Source of the DNA: Mixta calida
Lineage (GTDB): Bacteria; Pseudomonadota; Gammaproteobacteria; Enterobacterales; Enterobacteriaceae
Reading direction: 5' to 3'
Length of the DNA stretch: 64,000 bases
Assembly (NCBI RefSeq): GCF_002953215.1
Contig: NZ_CP026378.1
Coordinates: forward strand, 186,001-250,000
Shown here: positions 56,885 through 64,000 of the stretch, in pieces
Layout of the letters: each line of letters begins with the position of its first letter
How positions within the stretch are numbered: position 1 is the first letter of the stretch
Notes under the pieces: model-generated
Told to the model about the DNA's origin: nothing
What the model saw: only the letters and a program-made list of their open reading frames with translations
Database searches by the model: none
Made by a program: the position numbers and the translations under genes

Positions 56885-57366
56885 CGGGAAAAAATAAGAA
56901 ACTGATTGGGGCAATATTCATTATCGCCATTACACTGGTAGCCGGTTTCCTTTGGTTATCTCTGCGTCCGGTCACTATCGTAGCTGTTCATCACAGAAGC
57001 AGCGGCTTTAGCGATGTGCTGGTAGACCGCTTTCCTTTTACCACCAAAGGAAAAATAGCCTGGTGGCAGAAAAACCGTGACACGCTGAAAAAACGCTACG
57101 GCGTTCCTCAACCGGCATTTGCACAGGATTTTACCATTACCTTTTGGTACTTCGGTGACGGCTATAAGGAAAGAGGAAGATACAATGACAGACTGTGCTA
57201 TATGGATATGAAAACGCAAAAAAACTGTATAGAAAAAGATAAAGCCTTTACGGTCGGTTACAGTAAAAACAGCGGTCTCTATTTTACCACCAGCGATGGT
57301 TATTACTATCTGAAAGAGAACGGTGAAATAGCAAAGAGATTGTCCGACTAATGATATACCAGTTCA
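56811..57366 (+). repeat. Tandem duplication unit 1 (DUF3289 end plus DUF943)
   Basis: 556-bp unit starting ATCATCGCTTTGGC. The first 120-odd bases are nearly identical to unit 2; the rest has diverged to about two thirds identity at protein level. Confidence 0.85.
56881..57351 (+). CDS. DUF943 family membrane protein, copy 1
   Basis: A 156-residue protein of the enterobacterial DUF943 family: N-terminal membrane segment (about 8-27), then a short LSLRPVTIVAVHH linker and a C-terminal domain with TKGKIAWWQKN, FWYFGDGY and DMKTQKNCIEK. Topology suggests a membrane-anchored periplasmic domain. Overlaps DUF3289 by 4 bp. In this context an immunity protein is plausible but unproven. Lower GC than chromosome neighbours. 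Confidence 0.85.
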   Translation: MTGKNKKLIGAIFIIAITLVAGFLWLSLRPVTIVAVHHRSSGFSDVLVDRFPFTTKGKIAWWQKNRDTLKKRYGVPQPAFAQDFTITFWYFGDGYKERGRYNDRLCYMDMKTQKNCIEKDKAFTVGYSKNSGLYFTTSDGYYYLKENGEIAKRLSD

Positions 57367-57901
57367 ATCATTGCTTTGGCTTTAAACCTTTTATTACCCA
57401 TATGGAAGCCACGGCAGACATCAGCGGAGAAGCGAAATGACGCGAAAAAATAAGAAACTGATTGGGGCAATATTCATTATCGTCGTGACAATAATAGCCT
57501 GGTTTCTTTGGTTGTCCCTGCGTCCGGTAAAGATCGTGGCGGTACATCATGATGGCAATTATAGCGATGTCCTGGTAGACCACTTTCCTCTTACCACCAA
57601 AGGAAAAATAGTCTGGTGGCAGGAAAATAAAGATATGCTTAAGCGCCGCTACGGCATACCACATACTATTCCCGATGGTGGTTATAACATCACCTTCTGG
57701 CTGTTTGGCGACGGCTATATGGAAAGGGAAAGATACGATGACAGGCTATGTTTTATAGATATGAAAACCCAAAAGAATTGCATAGAAAAAAATAAAACAT
57801 TCACCGTGGATTACAGTAAAAACACCGGTCTTTTCTTTACAACCTATGCGGGGTATTTCTACATAAAAGACAATGGTGAAATTGCAAAAAGATCGTTTTA
57901 A
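57367..57901 (+). repeat. Tandem duplication unit 2
   Basis: Second copy of the unit. It begins with a remnant of the last 23 codons of DUF3289 (57367-57439, without an upstream gene) followed by a second DUF943 gene. Confidence 0.85.
57437..57901 (+). CDS. DUF943 family membrane protein, copy 2
   Basis: A 154-residue paralogue of the preceding gene, about 70% identical by eye, with the same anchor and C-terminal motifs (TKGKIVWWQEN, FWLFGDGY, DMKTQKNCIEK). The start ATG is embedded in a duplicated DUF3289 end, and the same AGCGGAGAAGCGA ribosome-binding stretch is kept. The differences lie mostly in residues 38-45 and 76-90, as expected if specificity diverged. Confidence 0.85.
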   Translation: MTRKNKKLIGAIFIIVVTIIAWFLWLSLRPVKIVAVHHDGNYSDVLVDHFPLTTKGKIVWWQENKDMLKRRYGIPHTIPDGGYNITFWLFGDGYMERERYDDRLCFIDMKTQKNCIEKNKTFTVDYSKNTGLFFTTYAGYFYIKDNGEIAKRSF

Positions 57902-57998
57902 TTAAATTCAGAAAAGTATTACTAAAACACAAAATTTTATTTATAAAAATCCTACAGAACCAGGATAGATATTTCACTCACAAGATGAAAAGGAATTT

Positions 57999-58451
57999 AT
58001 GGAAAGTCTGTTTCTTAAAATAGCAGGAATAACCGGCGAGTCGCAGGACGCAGCTCATCAGGGGTGGATCGATGTGAAAAGCTATTCATGGGGCGTCTGG
58101 AGAAACGGTGATGCTGCCGGGCCCGGCGCGTCCCGTTATAAAAATCTGCTGGTTCGCTGTGCTATCGACAAGGCTACCGCGGCGATACTGCTGTTCGCCT
58201 CCAACGGCAACCGGATAAAAGCGGTTCAGCTTTCGTTGTGTAAAGCAGGCAACGGCATGATTGAATCCTGCCGGATCACGCTGGAAAACGTCACTGTCAT
58301 TGATGTGAATCTGGATCATGCCACCGAGGTCGCCTGTGCGTTTCAGGCGGATAAGGTGAAATTTCAATACTGGGAACAGGCCGCGTCCGGGATTAAAGGC
58401 GCGGAAAGCCGTATGGGCTGGGATATCAAAAATTCCACTTCCTGCTTTTAG
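57999..58451 (+). CDS. Hcp-family type VI secretion protein (orphan)
   Basis: A 150-residue protein of the Hcp1 family: LKIAGITGESQDAAHQGWIDVKSYSWGV at the start, the central beta-barrel and the C-terminal GAESRMGWDIKNS. Hcp forms the hexameric tube of the T6SS and carries small effectors in its pore. There is no C-terminal toxin extension and no T6SS structural genes in the window, so it is an orphan Hcp that would rely on a system elsewhere. AAAAGGAA precedes the ATG. Last gene of the cassette. Confidence 0.9.
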   Translation: MESLFLKIAGITGESQDAAHQGWIDVKSYSWGVWRNGDAAGPGASRYKNLLVRCAIDKATAAILLFASNGNRIKAVQLSLCKAGNGMIESCRITLENVTVIDVNLDHATEVACAFQADKVKFQYWEQAASGIKGAESRMGWDIKNSTSCF

Positions 58452-58550
58452 CCAGTGCGGGAGCGACCAGCGCGCCGACGCTAAACAAGCGAAACAGATA
58501 AAGTGTCATTTCTCCTCTGTCACTGCCCGGAAACAATAACAGGCGACGAC

Positions 58551-58738
58551 GGGCGAAAAAGGCCGCTCTGAGGCTAATGCTGGCCAGTTAAGCATTTTAA
58601 TGAATATAAATTCATTATATTGCTTATCGGGAAAATAGCGGAAACAGGTTTTCAGCCCGGTTTCACGCCGTCAGAGGCCCGAATTTTCGGGCCTCAACGC
58701 TTTAACTGACCAGCATTCACCCGAAGGCGGCCTTGTTC
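58551..58738. repeat. Right flanking direct repeat of the cassette
   Basis: Matches the left repeat at 55590-55775 in the same orientation; it lies directly at the 3' end of yhjE (minus strand). Confidence 0.75.
58674..58695. terminator. Hairpin in right repeat, likely yhjE transcript end
   Basis: Same stem and loop as the hairpin in the left repeat, at the junction of two converging genes (hcp and yhjE). Confidence 0.45.
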
Positions 58739-58767
58739 TTTTTCATTGCAGGGTAAGTCCTGCGCCG

Positions 58768-60099
58768 TCAGGCCTCATACAGCGTTTGATGGCGCGTCTC
58801 TTTACAGGCGATCAGCGCAATCAACGTCAGCAACGCCATCGCCGCCAGGTAGAGGCCGACGGCGAACAGCCCGTAGTTGGCGTTCAGCCAGGCGGCGATA
58901 TAGGGCGCGACCGAGGCGCCGAGGATCGACGACAGGTTGTAGGAGAACGACGCGCCGGTATAGCGCACTTCCGTCGGGAACAGCTCCGGCAGCAGCGCGC
59001 CCATCGGGCCAAAGGTCAGCCCCATAATGCTCAGGCCGATCAGCAGGAACAGCATCATCATCGCCTGGCTGCCGGAGGCCATCAGCGTCGGGAACAGCAG
59101 GGCGAACAGCAGAATGCCGAGCGTAATCACAATCATGGTCTTGCGGCGGCCAAAGCGATCCGCCAGCAGACCGGCGATCGGCACCATCACGCCGAAGCCG
59201 ATCACTGCCACCATCAGCATCCACAGCAGGCTGTTGCGTGAGAAACCAAGTCCGGCGGGAACCGGCGCGGTGCCGTAGCTCATCGAGTAGACGGTCATAA
59301 TGTAAAACAGCGTGTAGGTCGCCAGCATAATAAAGGTGCCGAGAATGGTCGCGCCCAGATGCTTGCTGAGCAGGGTGCCGATCGGCACGCGCACCTGTTT
59401 TTTCTCTTTCTGCACCTTAGCGAACACCGGGCTTTCATGCAGCGATATGCGCACGTAAAGGCCGATAATCACCAGCACCGCGGAGAGCACGAACGGCACG
59501 CGCCAGCCCCAGCTCATAAACTGCTGGTCGGTCAGCAGCCAGGAGAGCAGCAGGAAAGTGCCGTTAGCGAAGAAAAAGCCGATTGGCGCGCCGAGCTGCG
59601 GGAACGAACCGTAGAGCGCGCGCTTTTTCGCCGGCGCGTTTTCCGTCGCCAGCAGCGCCGCCCCGCCCCATTCGCCGCCGAGTCCCAGCCCCTGGCCGAA
59701 ACGCGCCAGCGCCAGCAGCAGCGGCGCGAATACGCCGATGGTGTCATAGCCTGGCAGCAGGCCGATTACCACCGTCGAAATGCCCATGGTCAGCAGCGAA
59801 GCGACCAGCGTCGTCTTACGTCCGACGCGATCGCCGAAGTGGCCGAACAGCGCCGAGCCGATAGGACGCGCAATAAAAGCGATGGCGAAGGTGGCCAGCG
59901 ACTGTAGCGTCGCAACGGTGGCGTCGCCCTGCGGAAAGAAGATATGCGGAAAAACGATCACGGCGGCGGTGGCGTAGATATAGAAATCGAAGAATTCGAT
60001 GGCGGTGCCGACCAGCGAGGCGATGACCACTTTTCCGCGCGAATTAACCGGCGTGTCGCCGTTTTCGGTGTCGAGAGTTGGTGCGATGGATGCTTGCAT
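58768..60099 (-). CDS. yhjE: YhjE, MFS transporter (metabolite:H+ symporter family)
   Basis: A 443-residue major-facilitator protein matching E. coli YhjE (440 aa) nearly end to end. Twelve membrane segments; signatures GTAIEFFDFYIYATAA, GHFGDRVGRKTTLV and LFPTEVRYTGASFSYN place it with the metabolite:H+ symporters such as ProP and ShiA. Substrate is not known. It converges with the Hcp cassette; in E. coli it sits next to yhjG, so the cassette is an insertion. Confidence 0.93.
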   Translation of the reverse strand: MQASIAPTLDTENGDTPVNSRGKVVIASLVGTAIEFFDFYIYATAAVIVFPHIFFPQGDATVATLQSLATFAIAFIARPIGSALFGHFGDRVGRKTTLVASLLTMGISTVVIGLLPGYDTIGVFAPLLLALARFGQGLGLGGEWGGAALLATENAPAKKRALYGSFPQLGAPIGFFFANGTFLLLSWLLTDQQFMSWGWRVPFVLSAVLVIIGLYVRISLHESPVFAKVQKEKKQVRVPIGTLLSKHLGATILGTFIMLATYTLFYIMTVYSMSYGTAPVPAGLGFSRNSLLWMLMVAVIGFGVMVPIAGLLADRFGRRKTMIVITLGILLFALLFPTLMASGSQAMMMLFLLIGLSIMGLTFGPMGALLPELFPTEVRYTGASFSYNLSSILGASVAPYIAAWLNANYGLFAVGLYLAAMALLTLIALIACKETRHQTLYEA

Positions 60100-60383
60100 A
60101 ATTGTTTCTTATTTGTAAACCCGGACAAAGAATCTTACGCACTGGCTGAAACGGGTTCAATGGCGAAAAGCCGCGCCGCGCCTGCCTTGCAGGACAAAAA
60201 GTGGATAATTTTTAGCATGAAAGCTTTACCGGCGGATGGCAGGGCGAACGGCGCGTTTTCTGGCGTGAATCACTGCAAAACGGGGAAATAAAAGTGAGGC
60301 GTCAGTTATTCATGCTGGCTTATGGCGAATTTTTGCGCAAGCGCGGCATTTTCCTCTGCTCTGCCGCGTCGTTGCCCGCTGCG
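60100..60383 (-). other. Intergenic region yhjD-yhjE
   Basis: 284 bp between two minus-strand genes with no recognised gene or repeat; contains the yhjE promoter. Confidence 0.35.
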
Positions 60384-61388
60384 TTATTTTTTCCGGCGCA
60401 GAGTGAGCTGCGGATCGTCCTTATACTCGGCGGTGGCGATCCAGGCGGCGCAGAACAGCGTCAGGCGCGCAAAGAAGTAGAAGAACGCCATCAGCCCCAG
60501 CACGGAGCCGAAAGCGGCGCCAGAAGGCGATGTGGCCAGCTTCGGCAGCGTCAGCGTCATGATGAATTTGATCACCTCGAAGCCGATGGCCGCCAGCAGC
60601 GTGCCGCGCAGCAACGCTTTCTTATGCGGGCGGTGGCGCGGCAAAATCCAGAAAATCCACAGGAACAGCAGATAGTTGGCGAAGATAGAGATCGACAGCG
60701 CGATCAGCGTCATCGCCGGGCGCAGCCACTCAATGCCTTCCAGCCCCAGCGCGCGCACGATCGCATCTTGCGCAGCGCCTGCGATAGAGGTGAGCGACAG
60801 GGTGATCACCAGCGCAAACACCAGTCCCATCAGCGAGATAAAGTCGCGGGTATATTTGAAATAGATTTTCTCTTTATCCTGCGCGCCGCGTTCCCAGACG
60901 TCGCGCGACTGCGCGCGGATCGCCTCGCGCAGGTTGCCCATCCAGCTGATGCCGGAATAGAGCGCCACCAGCAGGCCGGTAATGCCCACCGTGGTGCGCT
61001 GCTGCACGGCGGTATGCACGGTGTTTTTCAGCGTATTGGCTAAGGTCGGATCGCTGATGCTGCTGACGATGCGATCGATCAGCTCGTTCAGCAGCGTCGG
61101 ATGCGACGCCAGCACGAAGCCGACGGCGGCGAACGAGACCATCAAAATCGGGATCAGCGATAAAAAGGAAAAATAGGTAATGGCGGCGCCGAACTGACTG
61201 CCGAGACGGTCGGTAAAGCGCTCTCCGGCGCGAATAAAGTGCGCCACCGCCGGAATCGACTGAAACCAGCTGACAAAGCGCGAGACGCGAGTAATGGAGC
61301 GATCCACGGTGTGATTGCCGGTTTTAATATTAATGAGCGGCTTCTTTTCCTGCCGCTGTTCGGGAGGCTGCGAATATTTGTCCGTCAT
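60384..61388 (-). CDS. yhjD: YhjD, YihY/BrkB-family inner membrane protein
   Basis: A 334-residue multispanning protein (E. coli YhjD 337) with six membrane segments and the family motif AAITYFSFLSLIPIL near residue 85. Mutant alleles of E. coli YhjD suppress lethal loss of Kdo in lipid A synthesis, so it has been proposed to take part in lipid export. It follows the LysR gene on the same strand, as in E. coli. Confidence 0.93.
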   Translation of the reverse strand: MTDKYSQPPEQRQEKKPLINIKTGNHTVDRSITRVSRFVSWFQSIPAVAHFIRAGERFTDRLGSQFGAAITYFSFLSLIPILMVSFAAVGFVLASHPTLLNELIDRIVSSISDPTLANTLKNTVHTAVQQRTTVGITGLLVALYSGISWMGNLREAIRAQSRDVWERGAQDKEKIYFKYTRDFISLMGLVFALVITLSLTSIAGAAQDAIVRALGLEGIEWLRPAMTLIALSISIFANYLLFLWIFWILPRHRPHKKALLRGTLLAAIGFEVIKFIMTLTLPKLATSPSGAAFGSVLGLMAFFYFFARLTLFCAAWIATAEYKDDPQLTLRRKK

Positions 61389-61441
61389 GAACCGGAGTCA
61401 TCCTTCTGTTTAGGCGTCAAAATGTCATTATAGCTGCGCTG

Positions 61442-62341
61442 TTACGTGATGGTGCCTTTCATCGCCTGCGTCAGCCACTCCATAAATACCCTGACCCGCT
61501 GCGCCAGGTTGCGGCGATGCGGCCAGAGCAGCGACAGCGGCATCGGGCGGGCGCAAAAATGGGGAAGCACCTCTACCAGCCGCTGATTCTCCAGCAGCGC
61601 CTGCACGCCATGGCGCGGCACCTGAATAATCCCCAGCCCGGCCAGGCAGGCGTGACGATAGGCGGGCGTCGAATTCACCGTCAGGGCGCCGCCGGTCTGG
61701 ATAAAGTGACTGCGCTGACCGTCGAAAAATTCAAAGCCGCTATGCGCGCTGCCCAGCTGCTGGCTGTAGTGCACCATCGCGTGCTGCGAGAGATCTTCCA
61801 GCCGGAGCGGCATGCCGAAACGCATCAGGTAATCGGGACTGGCGCAGTTGATCATCGGCAGATGTCCCAGCGTGCGGCTCATCAGCCCGGAATCCTGTAG
61901 CTGGCCGATGCGCACTACGCAATCGAACCCTTCGCGGATCACGTCTACCTGACGGTCGCTGCTGCTCAGCTCCAGCTCAAGGCCGGGATAGTGCTGCAAA
62001 AACTGCGGCAGTTGGGGGATGATGATATCGGTCGCCAGCGCGACCGGCATATCGACGCGCAGGCGGCCGCTAAGCGTCGCCGGTTCTTTCTGGAACAGGG
62101 TATCCATCTCTTCCAGCGTCGCCAGCACATCGCGGCAGCGCTCGTAATAGACCAACCCGTCCTGGGTCAGCTGGACGCGGCGCGTGGTGCGGTGCAGTAG
62201 CCGCGCGCCCATGCGATCCTCCAGCGCCTGAATCTGCCGGGAGAGGCTGCCCTTCGGCTGGCCGAGACTCTCCGCCGCGCGCGTGAAACTTTCCATTTCA
62301 GCGACGGTAACAAACACCTTCATTGCGTGAATTTTATCCAT
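61442..62341 (-). CDS. LysR-family transcriptional regulator (YhjC-like)
   Basis: A 299-residue LysR regulator with an N-terminal winged helix (residues 1-60, ESFTRAAESLGQPKGSLSRQIQALE) and a periplasmic-binding-like effector domain. Length, the start MDKIHAM and synteny with yhjD match E. coli YhjC, but identity seems moderate. It is divergent from a short-chain dehydrogenase gene 115 bp away, the usual layout for a LysR regulator and its target; that would be a different target from E. coli. Confidence 0.88.
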   Translation of the reverse strand: MDKIHAMKVFVTVAEMESFTRAAESLGQPKGSLSRQIQALEDRMGARLLHRTTRRVQLTQDGLVYYERCRDVLATLEEMDTLFQKEPATLSGRLRVDMPVALATDIIIPQLPQFLQHYPGLELELSSSDRQVDVIREGFDCVVRIGQLQDSGLMSRTLGHLPMINCASPDYLMRFGMPLRLEDLSQHAMVHYSQQLGSAHSGFEFFDGQRSHFIQTGGALTVNSTPAYRHACLAGLGIIQVPRHGVQALLENQRLVEVLPHFCARPMPLSLLWPHRRNLAQRVRVFMEWLTQAMKGTIT

Positions 62342-62456
62342 TTATGCACCATTTGTTGTCAAAAATGAAACAATGAAGCGCATTGAGCATAGTTTATCCC
62401 CGCCACTGATTTCAATATGCTGTTTTTTCACTCACTGATAAAGCGGAGTTAATCAA
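62342..62456. promoter_or_regulatory. Divergent LysR / SDR promoter region
   Basis: 115 bp that must contain both promoters and, by LysR custom, the regulator site. No single T-N11-A palindrome stands out. Confidence 0.4.
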
Positions 62457-63215
62457 ATGGTCGATAAAATTGCGTTAATTACCGGCGGCAGCCGGGGTTT
62501 AGGGCGTAATGCGGCGCTGAAGCTGGCGGAAAAGGGCGTTGACGTCATTATTACGTGGCGCCAGGGCGAGCAGGAGGCGGAAGCGGTCGTAGCGGAAATG
62601 CAGGCGCTGGGGCGACAGGCCGCCGCGCTGCAACTGGACGTGGCGGACGTGCAAAGTTTCGGCGATTTTGTCGCGCGGCTGGAAGAGACGCTGCAAAGCC
62701 GCTGGCAGCGGCAGCGCTTTGATTATCTGTTGAACAATGCCGGCGTCGGGCTTTACGGCGCGTTCGCCGATACCACCGAAGCGCAGTTCGATACCCTGAT
62801 GCTTACCCATTTTAAAGGCCCGTTTTTCCTCACCCAGCGGCTGCTGCCGCTGATTAACGATGGCGGACGCATACTTAACGTCTCCACCGGCCTGGCGCGT
62901 TTCAGCCTGCCGGGTTATGCCGCCTACGCCTCGATGAAGGGCGCGATGGAAGTGCTGACGCGCTATCAGGCGCGCGAGTTGGGCGCGCGCGGCATCGCCG
63001 TGAATATCCTGGCGCCGGGGGCGATCGAGACCGATTTTGGCGGCGGTTCGGTGCGCGACAATCCTGAGGTCAACGCCTGGATCGCCTCGCAAACCGCGAT
63101 GGGCCGCGCCGGACTGCCGGACGATATCGGCTATGCGGTGGCGGCGCTGTTCAGCGATGAAACGCGCTGGATCACCGCCCAGCGCATAGAGGCCTCCGGC
63201 GGCATGTTCCTGTAA
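62457..63215 (+). CDS. Short-chain dehydrogenase/reductase
   Basis: A 252-residue SDR: cofactor motif TGGSRGLG (residues 9-16), NNAG at about 93, catalytic Ser in NVSTG and Tyr157/Lys161 in YASMK, and the PGAIETDF substrate-loop motif. Arg in the loop GSRG and TWRQ suggest NADP(H). Likely induced or repressed by the divergent LysR protein. Converges with the PhzF gene, with a 1-bp gap. Substrate unknown. Confidence 0.9.
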   Translation: MVDKIALITGGSRGLGRNAALKLAEKGVDVIITWRQGEQEAEAVVAEMQALGRQAAALQLDVADVQSFGDFVARLEETLQSRWQRQRFDYLLNNAGVGLYGAFADTTEAQFDTLMLTHFKGPFFLTQRLLPLINDGGRILNVSTGLARFSLPGYAAYASMKGAMEVLTRYQARELGARGIAVNILAPGAIETDFGGGSVRDNPEVNAWIASQTAMGRAGLPDDIGYAVAALFSDETRWITAQRIEASGGMFL

Positions 63216-63216
63216 A

Positions 63217-64000
63217 TCAGACCGTCAGGACGCCGTCGATCGCCGTCAGCGTCTCGCCGCCAATCCAGATGCCGTCGTCGCGGAAGCGCACGCTGATACG
63301 GCCGTCGCGCTGAATGGCGGTGCCCTGGCGCGCCAGGTAGTCCTGCGGCATCCCCTGCGCCGCCAGATAGCGCGCCAGGCAGGCGTTGGCGCTGCCGGTA
63401 ACCGGATCTTCCGTCAGCGCGCCCTGTTCCACCAGCAGGCCGCGCACCTCATACGCCACCTCGCCGTCGTCAGACGGGCCGAACGGCATCAGGCCGGTTA
63501 CCCCGGCGTCCGCCAGCAGCTGCGCCAGGCACGGCACGTCGGGGTTGATATCCAGCACCGCCTGCGCCGACGTCATCGGCACCAGCAGCCAGCGAATCCC
63601 CATATCGACGATGGTCACGGTGTGTTGCATATCAAAAGCCTCGCTGTTCAGCGCCGCAGCGATGCCGGGATGCTGCCATGCCGACAGCGTCGCTTCCGGT
63701 GCGGCAAACGCCAGTTCACCGCCTCTGCCGATAGCGATCTGCACCAGACCGACGCCGCACTCCTGTACCATGCGGCCCGGCGTTTTCGGCTGATGTCCCG
63801 CCTCCAGCAGCGCGTGGGCGGTGCCCAGCGTGGGATGTCCGGCAAAAGGCAGTTCGCCTTCGATGGTAAAGATGCGCACCCGATAGTCGGCGTCAGGATG
63901 CGTCGGCGGCAGCACGAAAGTGGTTTCGGAAAGATTCGTCCAGCGGGCGATGCTCTGCATTTGCGCATCGCTCAGCGCGCTGGCGTCAAGGATCACCGCC
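63217..64000 (-). CDS. PhzF-family isomerase-like protein (5' end outside window)
   Basis: About 261 C-terminal residues of a PhzF/trans-2,3-dihydro-3-hydroxyanthranilate isomerase-family protein. The frame is open at the right edge (reading AVILDASALSD), so roughly 20-30 N-terminal residues are missing. Seen are NLSETTF with the conserved catalytic Glu, PFAGHPTLGTAHALL and DPVTGSANACLARYL, all family signatures. Real phenazine synthesis is not implied; most enterobacterial members have unknown substrates. Confidence 0.9.
   Translation of the reverse strand, partial: AVILDASALSDAQMQSIARWTNLSETTFVLPPTHPDADYRVRIFTIEGELPFAGHPTLGTAHALLEAGHQPKTPGRMVQECGVGLVQIAIGRGGELAFAAPEATLSAWQHPGIAAALNSEAFDMQHTVTIVDMGIRWLLVPMTSAQAVLDINPDVPCLAQLLADAGVTGLMPFGPSDDGEVAYEVRGLLVEQGALTEDPVTGSANACLARYLAAQGMPQDYLARQGTAIQRDGRISVRFRDDGIWIGGETLTAIDGVLTV

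Overview
The window reads as chromosome from a gamma-proteobacterium of the order Enterobacterales. Most proteins match Escherichia coli proteins at nearly full length, and the block eptB - tRNA-Pro - dppABCDF - bcsGFE/bcsRQABZC - pdeK(hmsP) - dctA - yhjJ - kdgK - pdeH - yhjG - yhjE - yhjD follows the E. coli order. The remaining neighbourhood (fdhE-fdoIHG/fdhD next to sodA, an ohrR-ohr pair, a DUF3289/DUF943/Hcp cassette) and the GC-rich codon use suggest Erwiniaceae (Mixta, Pantoea or Erwinia). That placement is inference.

Layout. 1-6.5 kb: formate dehydrogenase-O (fdoGHI-fdhE, minus strand) divergent from fdhD. FdoG carries Cys, not selenocysteine, at residue 196. 6.9-8.7 kb: sodA and a VirK/YbjX protein. 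8.75-13.3 kb: yibL and the mannitol operon mtlADR with a multi-site CRP control region. 13.6-15 kb: yiaF and yiaG. 15-18.4 kb: a long Ig-like repeat protein whose 5' end is frameshifted at a G5 tract. 18.8-20.4 kb: a small HD alarmone-hydrolase-like protein and the ohrR-ohr peroxide module. 20.7-29.1 kb: eptB, tRNA-Pro(CGG) and the dipeptide ABC transporter. 29.5-45.8 kb: a complete type II cellulose cluster (bcsEFG divergent from bcsRQABZC) followed by the degenerate GGDEF/EAL protein HmsP. 46-55.6 kb: dctA, yhjJ, an esterase, a GST, kdgK, pdeH and yhjG.

55.6-58.75 kb is the accessory part. A cassette of about 3 kb lies between two imperfect direct repeats of about 185 bp. It holds a frameshifted gene relic, a DUF3289 gene, two tandem DUF943 membrane-protein genes that arose by a 556-bp duplication, and an orphan Hcp gene. 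This looks like a type VI secretion effector/immunity island and is the most interesting part of the window. 58.8-64 kb: yhjE, yhjD, a LysR regulator divergent from a short-chain dehydrogenase, and a PhzF-family gene cut by the window edge.

The common physiological threads are c-di-GMP and biofilm (bcs, BcsE, HmsP, PdeH), envelope modification with phosphoethanolamine (EptB on LPS, BcsG on cellulose), carbon uptake under CRP-type control (mtl, dctA, kdgK), and oxidant defence (sodA, ohr). No IS element, prophage or CRISPR array was seen.
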